Shown here: one piece after another, positions 49,990-58,347 of the stretch
Position numbering within the stretch: the stretch's first letter is position 1
Layout: each line of letters opens with the position of its first letter
Source: Kitasatospora purpeofusca
GTDB lineage: Bacteria; Actinomycetota; Actinomycetes; Streptomycetales; Streptomycetaceae
Direction: 5' to 3'
Assembly (NCBI RefSeq): GCF_000718025.1
Contig: NZ_JODS01000037.1
Location: 8,571 to 72,570, forward strand
DNA: 64,000 bases
Position numbers and translations under genes: made by a program
Notes under the pieces: generated by a model
Told to the model about the DNA's origin: nothing
Database searches by the model: none
Seen by the model: the letters and a program-made list of their open reading frames with translations, nothing else

Positions 49990-50616
49990 ATGACCACCAC
50001 GCCGACCGACGACGCGGCGAGCTCCTCCCCCGGCACCGGCACCCCCGACCGTGCCGAGCGGGACAGCAGCGAGCGGGACAGCGCCGAGCAGGGCAGCACC
50101 GAACAGGGCAGCGCCGAACAGGACACCGCCGCCGAGCTGGCCGACGCGATGACCCGGGCGATCAAGCGGATCCGCCGCCTCACCAGCGAGCGGCTGGAGC
50201 CCTACGGCATCACCCCCGGCCAGGGCCGCGCCCTGCGCACCCTCGCGCACGCCCCGGGCTGCGAGCTCCCCGACCGGGCGATGCGGCTCAGCGACCTGGC
50301 CGACCGGCTGCACATCGCCCCCCGCTCGGCCACCACGGTGGTCGACGCGCTGGAGGAGGCCGGACTGGTGGAACGGAGCCCGGACCCGGCCGACCGCCGC
50401 GCCGTACGGATCCTGCTGACCGCCGCCGGCCGGTCGGCGGTGGAGCGGATCGGCCAGGTCCGCTACGAGGTCTCCCAGGAGTACTTCGGCGCGGTCAGCC
50501 CCGCCGACCAGGACGCGCTGCTGCGAGCGCTGCGGAGCGCCGAGGCCGCCTACGCGGCGACCACCGCGTCCACCGCCGCGCCGCGCCGGACAGCGCCCCC
50601 GGGCGCAGCGCGGTGA
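49990..50616 (+). CDS. MarR-family transcriptional regulator
   Basis: A 208-residue winged-helix regulator. The first 45 residues are a low-complexity Ser/Glu/Asp/Thr stretch with repeated (D/E)(S/Q)xxEQ units. The MarR core follows: helix DAMTRAIKRIRRLTSERLE, HTH LADRLHIAPRSATTVVDALEEAGLVER, and the wing RSPDPADRRAVRILLT with the DxR signature. ATG 49990 follows GAGGAGAG. Its 3' end overlaps the converging EamA gene by 122 nt. The ligand is unknown; the divergent DUF2218 gene and the EamA exporter are its likely targets. Confidence 0.9.
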   Translation: MTTTPTDDAASSSPGTGTPDRAERDSSERDSAEQGSTEQGSAEQDTAAELADAMTRAIKRIRRLTSERLEPYGITPGQGRALRTLAHAPGCELPDRAMRLSDLADRLHIAPRSATTVVDALEEAGLVERSPDPADRRAVRILLTAAGRSAVERIGQVRYEVSQEYFGAVSPADQDALLRALRSAEAAYAATTASTAAPRRTAPPGAAR

Positions 50617-51487
50617 TCCCGATCCCGGCGATCACCAGCAGCGCGGCGACGGCGGCCACCGGGCTGACCGACTCGCCGAGCAGCAGCCAGGCCGAGGACA
50701 TCCCGAACACCGGCACCAGCAGCGAGTAGGGCGCCACGGCGGTGGCGTCGTAGGTGCGCAGCAGAAAGCTCCAGGCGACGAAGCCGAACAGGGTGGAGAC
50801 CAGCCCGACGTAGCCGATCGCGCCGAGCCCGGCGAGGTCGATCCCGCGCAGCGCGCGCAGGTCGGCCTCCGGGCCCTCGACCAGCAGCGAGAGGCCGAGC
50901 AGCGGCAGCGGCGGCACGGCGCTGACCCAGACCATCCAGCGCAGCGCGTCCGGCGGGGCGGCCCTGCGGGTCAGCACATTGGACAGCCCCCAGGCGGCCG
51001 CGGCCAGGACGACCAGGGCGAAGGCGCCCAGCGGCCCGCCGAGGCCGTGGTCGACGGCGCTCAGCCCGATGCCCGCGAAGGCGACGCCGAGGCCGGTCAG
51101 CCGCTGGGCGCCGGGGCGCTCGCCCAGCAGCGCGCCGGCGAACAGCGCGGTGAACACCGCCTGCCCCTGGAGCACCAGCGAGGAGAGTCCGGCCGGCATC
51201 CCGGCGTGCATGCCCAGGAAGAGCAGGCCGAACTTGACCACGCCGAGCACCACCCCGACCGCGAGCACCCAGCGCAGGGCGACCTTCGGCGGTCCGACAA
51301 AGAAGATCGCCGGGACGGCGACCACCGCGAACCGCAGGGCGCAGAACAGCAGCGGCGGGAAGTTCTGCAGCCCGATGTGGATGAGGACGAAGTTGAGGCC
51401 CCAGACGGCGGCCACCATGACGGCCAGGCCGATGTGACGCGGACTCATGCTGCCGCCGCCCGGGGCGGCCTGCGGGGATGTGCTCAT
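50495..51487 (-). CDS. EamA/DMT-family membrane transporter
   Basis: A 330-residue drug/metabolite exporter with ten predicted helices in two EamA repeats (GLAVMVAAVWGLNFVLIHIG and the second repeat starting FALVVLAAAAWGLSNVLTR). The last 40 residues are a basic non-membrane tail (RRWTRWSPRRRPRRSA) that is encoded antisense to the end of the MarR gene and looks like an extension. ATG 51487. It is divergent from the LysR gene across 73 nt, the usual regulator-exporter pairing. Confidence 0.88.
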   Translation of the reverse strand: MSTSPQAAPGGGSMSPRHIGLAVMVAAVWGLNFVLIHIGLQNFPPLLFCALRFAVVAVPAIFFVGPPKVALRWVLAVGVVLGVVKFGLLFLGMHAGMPAGLSSLVLQGQAVFTALFAGALLGERPGAQRLTGLGVAFAGIGLSAVDHGLGGPLGAFALVVLAAAAWGLSNVLTRRAAPPDALRWMVWVSAVPPLPLLGLSLLVEGPEADLRALRGIDLAGLGAIGYVGLVSTLFGFVAWSFLLRTYDATAVAPYSLLVPVFGMSSAWLLLGESVSPVAAVAALLVIAGIGITALRPGALSGAARRWTRWSPRRRPRRSAALAAARPGRRG

Positions 51488-51539
51488 GGCACGAGGATGG
51501 CCGCCGAGAACCGTTCAGCACCAGCGATGAGTTCTGAAG

Positions 51540-51560
51540 GCAACGCTTTAGCATTGCTGC
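51540..51560 (+). promoter_or_regulatory. LysR gene promoter without a leader, with inverted repeat
   Basis: TAGCAT (51549-51554) fits TANNNT and ends 6 nt before the LysR ATG, with no ribosome binding site in between. This is the pattern of a leaderless mRNA. GCAA (51540-51543) and TTGC (51554-51557) form an inverted repeat around a 10-bp spacer, a LysR-binding-site-like arrangement in the 73-nt gap shared with the EamA gene. Confidence 0.4.
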
Positions 51561-52466
51561 ATGATGGATCTGGGGCGCCTGCGGGCGCTGCACGCGGTGG
51601 CCGTCCACGGCTCGGTCGGCGGGGCGGCCGCGGCCCTCGGTTTCACCCCGTCCGCCGTCTCCCAGCAGATCGCCAAGCTGGAGCGGGAGACCAGGACGAC
51701 GCTGCTGGAGCGCCAGGGCCGCGGCGTGGTGCTGACGGACGCGGCGCGCGAGCTGGCGGGTACGGCGCAGGCGGTGCTGGGGCTGGTGGAGCGGGCCGAG
51801 GTGCGGCTGGAGGAGCAGCGCGGCCAGGCGGTCGGTCGGCTGCTGGTGGCCGCCTTCGCGACCGGCGCGCGCGGACTGATGCCGGGGGTGCTGGCCGATC
51901 TGCGCGAGCGCTGCCCGGAGCTGGACGTGCGGCTGCTGGAGAGCGACCCGTACCCGGCGGCCGAGCTGGTGGCGCGCGGCGAGGTCGACCTGGCGCTCGT
52001 CCAGGACTGGCCGACGGTGCCGCTGCCGGTGCAGGAGGGGCTCGACCGGATGGACCTCGGGCCGGACCCGGTGGATCTGCTGCTGCCGGTCGGCCATCCG
52101 CTGGCGGAGCTCCCGGTGGTACCGGTGGGCCGGCTGCGCGGGCAGCGCTGGACGAGCGTGCCGCCGGGCAACATCTGTCACGACTGGCTGGTCCGGACCC
52201 TGCGCGAGGCCGGCGAGGAGCCGGACGTGCACTACCGGGTCGGCGAGTTCGAGACCCAGATCGCCCTGATCGGGGCCGGTCTCGGCATCGGGCTGGTGCC
52301 CCGGCTGGGCCGGGGCGCGCTGCCGCCGGAAGTGGTGGCCCGGACGGTGGCGCCGGAGCCGGCCCGGCGGGTGTTCGCGCTCTGGCGCTCCCAGGCCGCG
52401 CGCCGGCCGGCGATCACCGAGGCGCTGGACGCGATGCGGGCCCGCTGGGACGCCCGCAGCGGCTGA
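51561..52466 (+). CDS. LysR-family transcriptional regulator
   Basis: A 301-residue LTTR. An N-terminal winged HTH reads MMDLGRLRALHAVAVHGSVG and AAAALGFTPSAVSQQIAKLE. The substrate-binding domain spans about 90-295. Two successive ATGs are possible; no Shine-Dalgarno sequence precedes either (see the leaderless promoter). It is divergent from an EamA exporter that it probably controls. The inducer cannot be predicted. Confidence 0.9.
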   Translation: MMDLGRLRALHAVAVHGSVGGAAAALGFTPSAVSQQIAKLERETRTTLLERQGRGVVLTDAARELAGTAQAVLGLVERAEVRLEEQRGQAVGRLLVAAFATGARGLMPGVLADLRERCPELDVRLLESDPYPAAELVARGEVDLALVQDWPTVPLPVQEGLDRMDLGPDPVDLLLPVGHPLAELPVVPVGRLRGQRWTSVPPGNICHDWLVRTLREAGEEPDVHYRVGEFETQIALIGAGLGIGLVPRLGRGALPPEVVARTVAPEPARRVFALWRSQAARRPAITEALDAMRARWDARSG

Positions 52467-52496
52467 CGGGGGCGGCCGGCCCCGGACGCCCCCGTC
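52465..52496. terminator. Bidirectional terminator between the LysR and ZIP genes
   Basis: A 9-bp stem GACGGGGGC/GCCCCCGTC (52465-52473 with 52488-52496) with a 14-nt GC-rich loop that can add pairs, located between converging stop codons at 52466 and 52508. Confidence 0.6.
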
Positions 52497-52507
52497 GCGA
52501 CCGGCTG

Positions 52508-53356
52508 TCAGGAGGCGAAGCCGATCACCAGCCACATGAAGCCGACCCCCGCGAGCGTGCAGAGCAGCGTGGTGCGCGAGGGGTGCGGGCTGTGCGCCTC
52601 GGGGAGGATGTCGGAGGTCGCCAGATAGAGCAGGAAGCCGGCGAAGAACCCCAGGTACAGCCCGAGCAGGTGCTCGGAGATGGTGAACAGCAGGGTGATC
52701 GCGGCACCGGTGACCGGCGCCAGCGCGTCGGCCGCCAGCAGGGCGAGCGCCCGCCGCTTGTTGTTCCCGTAGAGCCGGGTGATCGTGTACGTGTTGAAGC
52801 CGTCCGCGAAGTCGTGCGCGACCACCGCGATCGCCACCACCGTGCCGACCGTCGTACCCGCCTGGAAGGCCGCGCCGATCGCGAAGCCGTCCATGACGCT
52901 GTGGCCGACCAGGGCCATCGCGGCCGTCAGACCCACTCCCTGGTGGCGCTCGGCGTCCGGCCGGGAAGAGCCGTTGGCACGGCCGTGATTGTGGCCGTGG
53001 CTGTGGGGGTGGTGGTGGCCCCCGCCCTGATCGGAGGACCGGCCGTGGCTGTCGCGGTGGCCGTGACTGTGCTCGGCGTACTCCTCCTCGTGGCCGCGGT
53101 GGATCGCGACCGCCCGTTCGACGATGTGGATGGCCAGGAAGCCGGCCGCGAACATCAGCAGCGCCTGCGGCACCCCGTGCACCTCCTCGGGCGCCTGGTG
53201 CAGCGCCTCCGGGAGGAGGTCGAAGGCGACCACCCCGAGCATCAGCCCGGCGGCGAAGCCGAGCACCAGGTGCCGGCGGTCGCCGGTGCGCTGCGCGACC
53301 CAGCCGCCGATCAGCGTCATCAGGAACGCCCCCGCGGCCACCAGGACCGCGGTCAC
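52508..53356 (-). CDS. ZIP-family metal transporter
   Basis: Predicted zinc/divalent-metal uptake permease of 282 residues with eight helices. A long cytosolic His-rich loop between helices 3 and 4 (HSHGHRDSHGR, GGGHHHPHSHGHNHG) is a hallmark of ZIP proteins. The metal site is ALVGHSVMDGFAIG in helix 4 and AVVAHDFADGFNTY in helix 5. I start at GTG 53356, just before the first helix; a longer in-frame start adds a Pro/Arg-rich, non-conserved head. No AT-rich Zur-type box is visible upstream. Confidence 0.87.
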   Translation of the reverse strand: MTAVLVAAGAFLMTLIGGWVAQRTGDRRHLVLGFAAGLMLGVVAFDLLPEALHQAPEEVHGVPQALLMFAAGFLAIHIVERAVAIHRGHEEEYAEHSHGHRDSHGRSSDQGGGHHHPHSHGHNHGRANGSSRPDAERHQGVGLTAAMALVGHSVMDGFAIGAAFQAGTTVGTVVAIAVVAHDFADGFNTYTITRLYGNNKRRALALLAADALAPVTGAAITLLFTISEHLLGLYLGFFAGFLLYLATSDILPEAHSPHPSRTTLLCTLAGVGFMWLVIGFAS

Positions 53357-53642
53357 CGCCGCACCGCCGTGACGGTCCGTCTGTCCAACTCGTCTCCCCC
53401 GTGTCCCGCCCGTCCCCGGGCCGACCGTCGGCCGGTGCCGGCCGGCCATGTCCCCCAGCGTCGGACACCCCGCGCGCCGTCGCCCGCCGGGCAAGCCGTC
53501 GGGGTGAGGCACCGGGGCGGGCCGTCGGATCCGGCCGACGGCACCCGCTCGGGGCCGACCACCGTAGTGGATACCTGGCCTCCCGGACCCCGTCGGGACG
53601 CCGGACCGGTCCCGACCGCCCCGGCGGCCGGGCCCGCGCGGT
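53357..53642. other. 286-nt gap between the ZIP and Mrr-fold genes
   Basis: It contains no gene I can support, only GC-rich inverted repeats (for example GGCCGACCGTCGGCC around 53418-53432) and the untranslated upstream part of the ZIP gene. Confidence 0.35.
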
Positions 53643-55301
53643 TCAGTGGCCGGCGGCGAGCGACAGTCCGAGGTGGGTGTGCGTCAGCTCGCGGACGCCG
53701 TCCCCGTCGACCAGGTGGATGTGCCGGTGCCCGTCCTCGCCGGTGAGGTCGAGCGCCCCGTCGGTGAAGCGGCCGGTGGTCAGCCGCAGCCCGCGTTCGG
53801 CCGACTCCTCGCGGACCGCCTCCGCCAGGGTCCGGATCTCCTCCTCCCCCACCGGCCCCTCGCCGCGGGAGGCCCACACCACCCAGCGGCCGGGCAGCGC
53901 GCTGCCGACCGGCCCCTCACCGGTGGCCACCAGCCCGACCGGGCCGCGCAGCCGCACGCTCCACTGCCCGAGCCCGCCCCGGGTGAGCAGCTCACGGACC
54001 AGCTGGGCGAACTCGTTCGCCGAGAGGTCCGGCGCCGCCGGGACGGTGGCCGCCGCCTGCGCGGCCGGTTCGACGCCCGTCCCGCCGTACGGGTCGGGGC
54101 TGACGGCGGCGTCGAGCTGGCGCAGCCGGACCAGCGCCTCGTCCTGCTCGGCGTCCGCGTAGACGCCCTCGCCGTCGGGCTCCTCGTCGGGGTCGGTGGG
54201 CGGCAGCAGCCTGGTGCGGGCCAGTGCGTCACGGTCCGCGTCCACGCTCACCAGGCAGAGCGGCCGGGCGCCGCCGGGCTCGCGCAGCCAGCCGTTGAGC
54301 ACGACACCGGCGAGGATCTCGTCGGTGTCGACGGCGTCGGCGGCCTGCAGTGCGCGCAAGGCCAGCCGGGCGACCAGCCGCAGGTAGTCGGAGGCCCGGT
54401 CGGCCGGCGGGCGCGGCACCGGCAGGACCTCGCCGTCCGGGGCGAGCCGGTAGCCGGTCAGCGAGGGCACCACGTCCAGCGGCGGCAGGTCGAGGTCGAG
54501 CACGGCGGTCCGGGTCAGCGGCCGGTAGACGGCACGGCAGGGCGCCGGCAGGTCCCGGGTGTTGGTCTCGGCGGCGGCGAGGGCCCGTTCCAGCAGGGAC
54601 TCGACGGCGGCCGGCTCGGCCTGCCGGTAGGCCCGGCGGCACTCCTCCAGGGAGTCGTTGTACTCGCGCACCGCCCGCGCCCGGGCCTGCTCGGCCTCGT
54701 CGTGGGCGCGCCGGGACTCGTCGACGGCGGGGCTGCCGGCCTCGGCCTGCCGGGTGCGCCACTCCCGCAGGGCCCGCTGGTGGGCCAGCCGGGCCTTGGC
54801 CAGTCCGCGCTGGTAGTCGGAGTCGAGCAGTCGGCGGACCGGGGGCCCGTCGGGGTCGGAGGCCTCCGGTTCGGCGGGCGCGTAGTCCTCCCAGCGCGGC
54901 TCCGGGTCGGCGCCGGCCGTCGTGGGCGGCGCGCCGTCCGGGTAGGGGCGCGGCTCGTAGCGGCGCAGCTGGCTCTCGAAGTCCATGGCCGAGACGGGCA
55001 GGGCGGACCGCCGGAGCAGGTCGGCCAGCCGCTCGTGCTCGGCCTGGACGGTGAGCGTGCGGTGGTGGGTGAGCGCGGCGGCCCTGGCGTGGGCGGCGAC
55101 GTCCTCGTCGCCGCCCGTGCCGAGCGGACCGGGGGCCGGCCGGCCCGTGGCCGACGGTCCGTCCGCCGTGCCGTCGGGACGACCGGACGGACCGCCCGCG
55201 GTCGGCTCCTCCACCCCGAGGTCGCGGAACACGGAGGCGAGGAAGCCCGGTTGGGGGGCCGTGACAGCACCGTCGGACTGGCCGTCTGCTGAGTACTGCA
55301 T
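53643..55301 (-). CDS. Coiled-coil protein with catalytically dead Mrr-like nuclease fold
   Basis: A 552-residue cytosolic protein. Residues about 60-290 are acidic/charged helices with coiled-coil character (ARLAHQRALREWRTRQAEA, EEAEQARAR-type runs). The C-terminal 128 residues (about 425-552) have the order of a restriction-endonuclease-like Mrr domain: NEFAQLVRELLTRGGL, a beta meander, IRTLAEAVREESAERGLRLTTGRF and IHLVDGDGVREL. The catalytic D-(E/Q)xK core is lost: the Asp position reads GPVGLVAT and the QxK strand reads VVWASR. A nuclease activity is therefore unlikely. ATG 55301. It is 128 nt downstream of another unknown gene on the same strand. Confidence 0.75.
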   Translation of the reverse strand: MQYSADGQSDGAVTAPQPGFLASVFRDLGVEEPTAGGPSGRPDGTADGPSATGRPAPGPLGTGGDEDVAAHARAAALTHHRTLTVQAEHERLADLLRRSALPVSAMDFESQLRRYEPRPYPDGAPPTTAGADPEPRWEDYAPAEPEASDPDGPPVRRLLDSDYQRGLAKARLAHQRALREWRTRQAEAGSPAVDESRRAHDEAEQARARAVREYNDSLEECRRAYRQAEPAAVESLLERALAAAETNTRDLPAPCRAVYRPLTRTAVLDLDLPPLDVVPSLTGYRLAPDGEVLPVPRPPADRASDYLRLVARLALRALQAADAVDTDEILAGVVLNGWLREPGGARPLCLVSVDADRDALARTRLLPPTDPDEEPDGEGVYADAEQDEALVRLRQLDAAVSPDPYGGTGVEPAAQAAATVPAAPDLSANEFAQLVRELLTRGGLGQWSVRLRGPVGLVATGEGPVGSALPGRWVVWASRGEGPVGEEEIRTLAEAVREESAERGLRLTTGRFTDGALDLTGEDGHRHIHLVDGDGVRELTHTHLGLSLAAGH

Positions 55302-55429
55302 CGGTGGTCGTCCCCCATGCTCGTCCGGCGCCTGCCCGGGGCGGTCGGCAGCCCCTCGGCGGCGAACCGGGGGTCCGCCCCGCTTCCGGACATTGTCCAC
55401 CGAACGGGCGCACCGGTCAGCCAAGCCTC

Positions 55430-57316
55430 TCAGTTGGTCCGGGTGTTGGTCAGGTGCAGTCCGATGTAGCCGACATAGATCCGGCCACTGCCCGAACAGT
55501 CGTCCAGGTAGTGCAGCCGGGGTGCGGTGCGGCCGCCGCCGATCCGCAGGTGCGCCCCCATGAAGGCGCGTCTGGACGCGTCCACGCACTCCGGCACCGG
55601 GAGCATCCGCTCGCGCTTCCACTTGGCGTGGCTGTACACCGTCCGCGACTCGCCGCGCACCGCCTTGCGGGGCGGGAAGCGGTGGCAGCCGGCCGGGGTC
55701 CGTTCGCACCACTGCTTGAAGTCGCCGCCCGCCCGGCCGCGGACCGCCGCCTCGGCGTACTCCTGGAGCGCCGTCAGACCGTCCCAGGTGAGCCGGGCCC
55801 AGCCCCCTCCGGCGCAGCGCAGTTCGTCGAGGGCGAGCGCGGCCTTCTGGTCGCCGGTGAAGGTGAGCAGCGGGAACTCGCCGAGCCGGTCCATCAGCTC
55901 GGTGAAGGTGAGCGGGATCCCGCCGTGGCCGCCGGCCGGCCCGGTGCGCCGCCGCCCGGTCCGACGGGCGGGGGCGGGCAGCACGGGCCGGGTCGGGGCG
56001 GCCGGTGCCGGGACGAACAGCGTCGGCGGGGACGGCACCGGTCCACCGCCGGGTGCGGTGCAGAGCCGGCCGACGGATCCGCGCCCCGCCCCGGGGCCGG
56101 CCGTCCGGCCGGGGAGCGGGCCGCCCGCCGTGAGGGCCTTCGGCTTGGGCCGCTCGCGACGGTGCTCCCGGCGGCCCTCGTGGCGCGCGGGGTGGGCGGG
56201 ATACGGGGAGTGGGCGGGGCGGGCGCCCCGCTCGTGCTCCTCCGGCCGGTCCGTCCGGCCGGCGGGGACGGCCACCGGGGCCACGAGCACGGGTACCCGG
56301 GCCGGCACCCGCAGCGGGGGCACGGCCGCCAGTACCGCCGGCGGCGTCCGTTCGGCGGCGAGCCGGCGCGGTTCGCGGGACAGCAGGACGGCCGCGCGCC
56401 GCGGGTCCTCCTCGATCCGGTGGCGGGCCAGCACCGGGTGCCGGCGGCCGTCCCGCCGCGAGGCCGGGTCGACCTCGGGCAGATAGGTGCGGACCGCCCC
56501 GCCGTAGACGGCGTGGAACTCCAGGGCGACGTTGAACCTGGTGCGCGCCTCGGCGTCCAGCACGTACAGGGTGGCGAGTCCCGGCAGGTGCTCGCAGAGC
56601 GGGGCGACCACGTCGGCGAGCCACGCCCCGGCATCGAGGCCGGCCGGGACGCTGGCCACCATGGCGGGCATCCGGCGGTCCGGGTCGCAGAGTTCGTCGA
56701 CCAGGCCGTCGACCTCGGCCGCGGTGATCGTCCGGGGAGCGGCCAGGACGGCGGCGGGCCCGTCGGCGGCGTCCAGCAGCGGCAGCAGGGTGCGGGCCGG
56801 TTCGGGCACCGGTACCCGGCCGGGCGTCCGCACGGCGCTGTCGGTGGTGCGGGTGGCGGCCTCCAGCCGGAGCCAGGTCGGGCCGGTGGGCCCGGCCGCC
56901 AGGGTGAGGGTGAGGTGGTCGGTGCCGTGCGGGGCGGGGGTACGGACCCGGCGGCGGTCGTAACGGCCCCCGGGGCCGACCGGGTCCCCCGGAGCGCCCG
57001 GGAGGGAGCCACCGTCGCGGTCCAGCAGGACCCGGTCGCCGAGCCGGAAACGCTCGGCGTAGGGAGCGGAAGGGGCGGACGGGGCGCACGGAGCGGACGG
57101 GGCGGTGGACAGCGCGGGCGGCGGGCCGAGGAGGGCGGGCGGGGGTTCCTCGCACCCCTCCTGTTTCAGCCAGGCGGCGAGGTGCTGGTCGGCCAGGGCG
57201 AGGGCGTCGGCGTACGGGAGGGCGGTGGTGACGGTCATCCGATAGGGCGCCGCAGGGCCTCCGGAGCCGGGGAGTCCGGCTCGGGCGGGCGACGACGAGG
57301 AACGTTCCGAGGTCAT
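55430..57316 (-). CDS. Large protein of unknown function upstream of the Mrr-fold gene
   Basis: A 628-residue protein that I do not recognise. Residues about 1-60 are Ser/Ala-rich. About 170-320 form an alpha/beta region with VLDAEARTRFNVALEFHAVY and GGAVRTYLPEVDP. About 340-480 are Pro/Arg/Gly-rich and disordered. The C-terminal 130 residues look folded: LTWDGLTALQEYAEAAVRGR, DFKQWCERTPAGCHRFPPRK, and DDCSGSGRIYVGYIGLHLTN with four cysteines spread over the domain. No membrane helix or P-loop. ATG 57316 (MTSERSSSS) has GGAGGT 7 nt upstream; the ATG at 57322 is too close to that site. It is upstream of the Mrr-fold gene and could be co-transcribed. Confidence 0.75.
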   Translation of the reverse strand: MTSERSSSSPARAGLPGSGGPAAPYRMTVTTALPYADALALADQHLAAWLKQEGCEEPPPALLGPPPALSTAPSAPCAPSAPSAPYAERFRLGDRVLLDRDGGSLPGAPGDPVGPGGRYDRRRVRTPAPHGTDHLTLTLAAGPTGPTWLRLEAATRTTDSAVRTPGRVPVPEPARTLLPLLDAADGPAAVLAAPRTITAAEVDGLVDELCDPDRRMPAMVASVPAGLDAGAWLADVVAPLCEHLPGLATLYVLDAEARTRFNVALEFHAVYGGAVRTYLPEVDPASRRDGRRHPVLARHRIEEDPRRAAVLLSREPRRLAAERTPPAVLAAVPPLRVPARVPVLVAPVAVPAGRTDRPEEHERGARPAHSPYPAHPARHEGRREHRRERPKPKALTAGGPLPGRTAGPGAGRGSVGRLCTAPGGGPVPSPPTLFVPAPAAPTRPVLPAPARRTGRRRTGPAGGHGGIPLTFTELMDRLGEFPLLTFTGDQKAALALDELRCAGGGWARLTWDGLTALQEYAEAAVRGRAGGDFKQWCERTPAGCHRFPPRKAVRGESRTVYSHAKWKRERMLPVPECVDASRRAFMGAHLRIGGGRTAPRLHYLDDCSGSGRIYVGYIGLHLTNTRTN

Positions 57317-57553
57317 GCGCATACCTCCGTGGGGCGGTGGGGTCCCGTGTCCTCCATCGATGGGTCTTTGGTCCGGTTCGCCGGACCTGTGCCCAGGAAA
57401 CGCCATGGCCCGGAGCGGAAGTTCCAACTCCGGGCCACGTCACTACATTCGGGTGAATCTGCTCAAGCCGGCTGTCGCACGGGACGAGAATCTGCATGGC
57501 TTCCGGCCCCGCCCCGGCCCCTCCCCCGGACCGGCCGCGCGGACGCCGTCCGC
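57317..57553 (-). promoter_or_regulatory. Upstream region of the unknown large gene, with two hairpins
   Basis: This 237-nt gap holds a 7-bp stem with TTCG/CGAA tetraloop (57370-57387) and a 10-bp stem (57406-57415 with 57428-57437), the latter probably the YigZ terminator. Beyond these is the 12-bp inverted repeat ATTCGGGTGAAT at about 57447-57458. A minus-strand TTGAGC/TAGTGA pair has 15-bp spacing, too short for a confident promoter call. Confidence 0.35.
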
Positions 57554-58210
57554 TCAGACCGGGACCTCGACGTAGGTCCGGCCCGCCGCCACCCCGACCG
57601 CCGTGCCGCCGGTCGCCTCGGCCAGCCAGGTGTGGAACGCCGCGACCTCCGGCTCCGGCACCCCCACCTCGATCCGCACCCCGGACGCCTCGTACGCCAG
57701 GTCGCTGACTGTGTGTCCGGCCGCCCGCAGGTCGTTCTCCACCCGCCCGGCCCGGGCGTGGTCGACCGTCACCGCGAGCAGCGCCACCGGCCGCCGCTCC
57801 AGCAGCCCGAGCTCGTCCAGCGCCTCCGACACCGCACTCCCGTAGGCGCGCACCAGGCCGCCGGCGCCGAGCTTGATACCGCCGAAGTAGCGGGTCACCA
57901 CCGCCACCGTGTCGGTCACCCCGCGCCGGCGCAGCACCTCCAGCATCGGCACCCCGGCCGTCCCGCCGGGCTCGCCGTCGTCGCTGGAGCGCTCGCGGCG
58001 CTGCTCCTCGCCGACCACGAAGGCGGTGCAGTTGTGCCGGGCGTCCCAGTACTGCTTGCGGATGCCCGCGATGAAGGCCTGGGCCTCCTCCTCGTCGGTG
58101 ACCCGGGCGAGGTGGCAGATGAACCGGGACTTCTTGATCTCGATCTCGTGCGTGCCCGCGCTCCGGACGGTCAGGTACGGCCGGGGGGTCGGCTCCGGTG
58201 TGGCGGGCAT
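57554..58210 (-). CDS. YigZ/IMPACT-family protein
   Basis: A 218-residue protein of the UPF0029 (IMPACT) family, with an N-terminal YigZ domain and a C-terminal ferredoxin-like DUF1949 domain. The markers are IEIKKSRFICHLARV, RHNCTAFVVG, SSDDGEPGGTAGVPMLEVL and VVTRYFGGIKLGAGGLVRAYG. Its cellular role is not settled; relatives have been linked to translation control and proline-dipeptide turnover. ATG 58210; a GGGAG is rather far upstream. It follows the DUF6986 gene by 137 nt on the same strand. Confidence 0.92.
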   Translation of the reverse strand: MPATPEPTPRPYLTVRSAGTHEIEIKKSRFICHLARVTDEEEAQAFIAGIRKQYWDARHNCTAFVVGEEQRRERSSDDGEPGGTAGVPMLEVLRRRGVTDTVAVVTRYFGGIKLGAGGLVRAYGSAVSEALDELGLLERRPVALLAVTVDHARAGRVENDLRAAGHTVSDLAYEASGVRIEVGVPEPEVAAFHTWLAEATGGTAVGVAAGRTYVEVPV

Positions 58211-58347
58211 GGCGCGGCGGTTCTCCCGGAGGGCGACGAGGGGCGGACGGCGCGGCCCGGGCGGGACGACAGCTCGCCCACGGACCGCCCCGCAAGCCTA
58301 CGGCGTGGCCTTCGGACCGGGCCCGAGGGGCGGGCGGCCGGCAGGGC

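Noticed and set aside
57428..58295. Extension of the Mrr-frame minus-strand ORF up to 58295
   Set aside because: Continuous open frame across several genes caused by GC bias; real genes (unknown 628-residue protein and YigZ) occupy other frames there.
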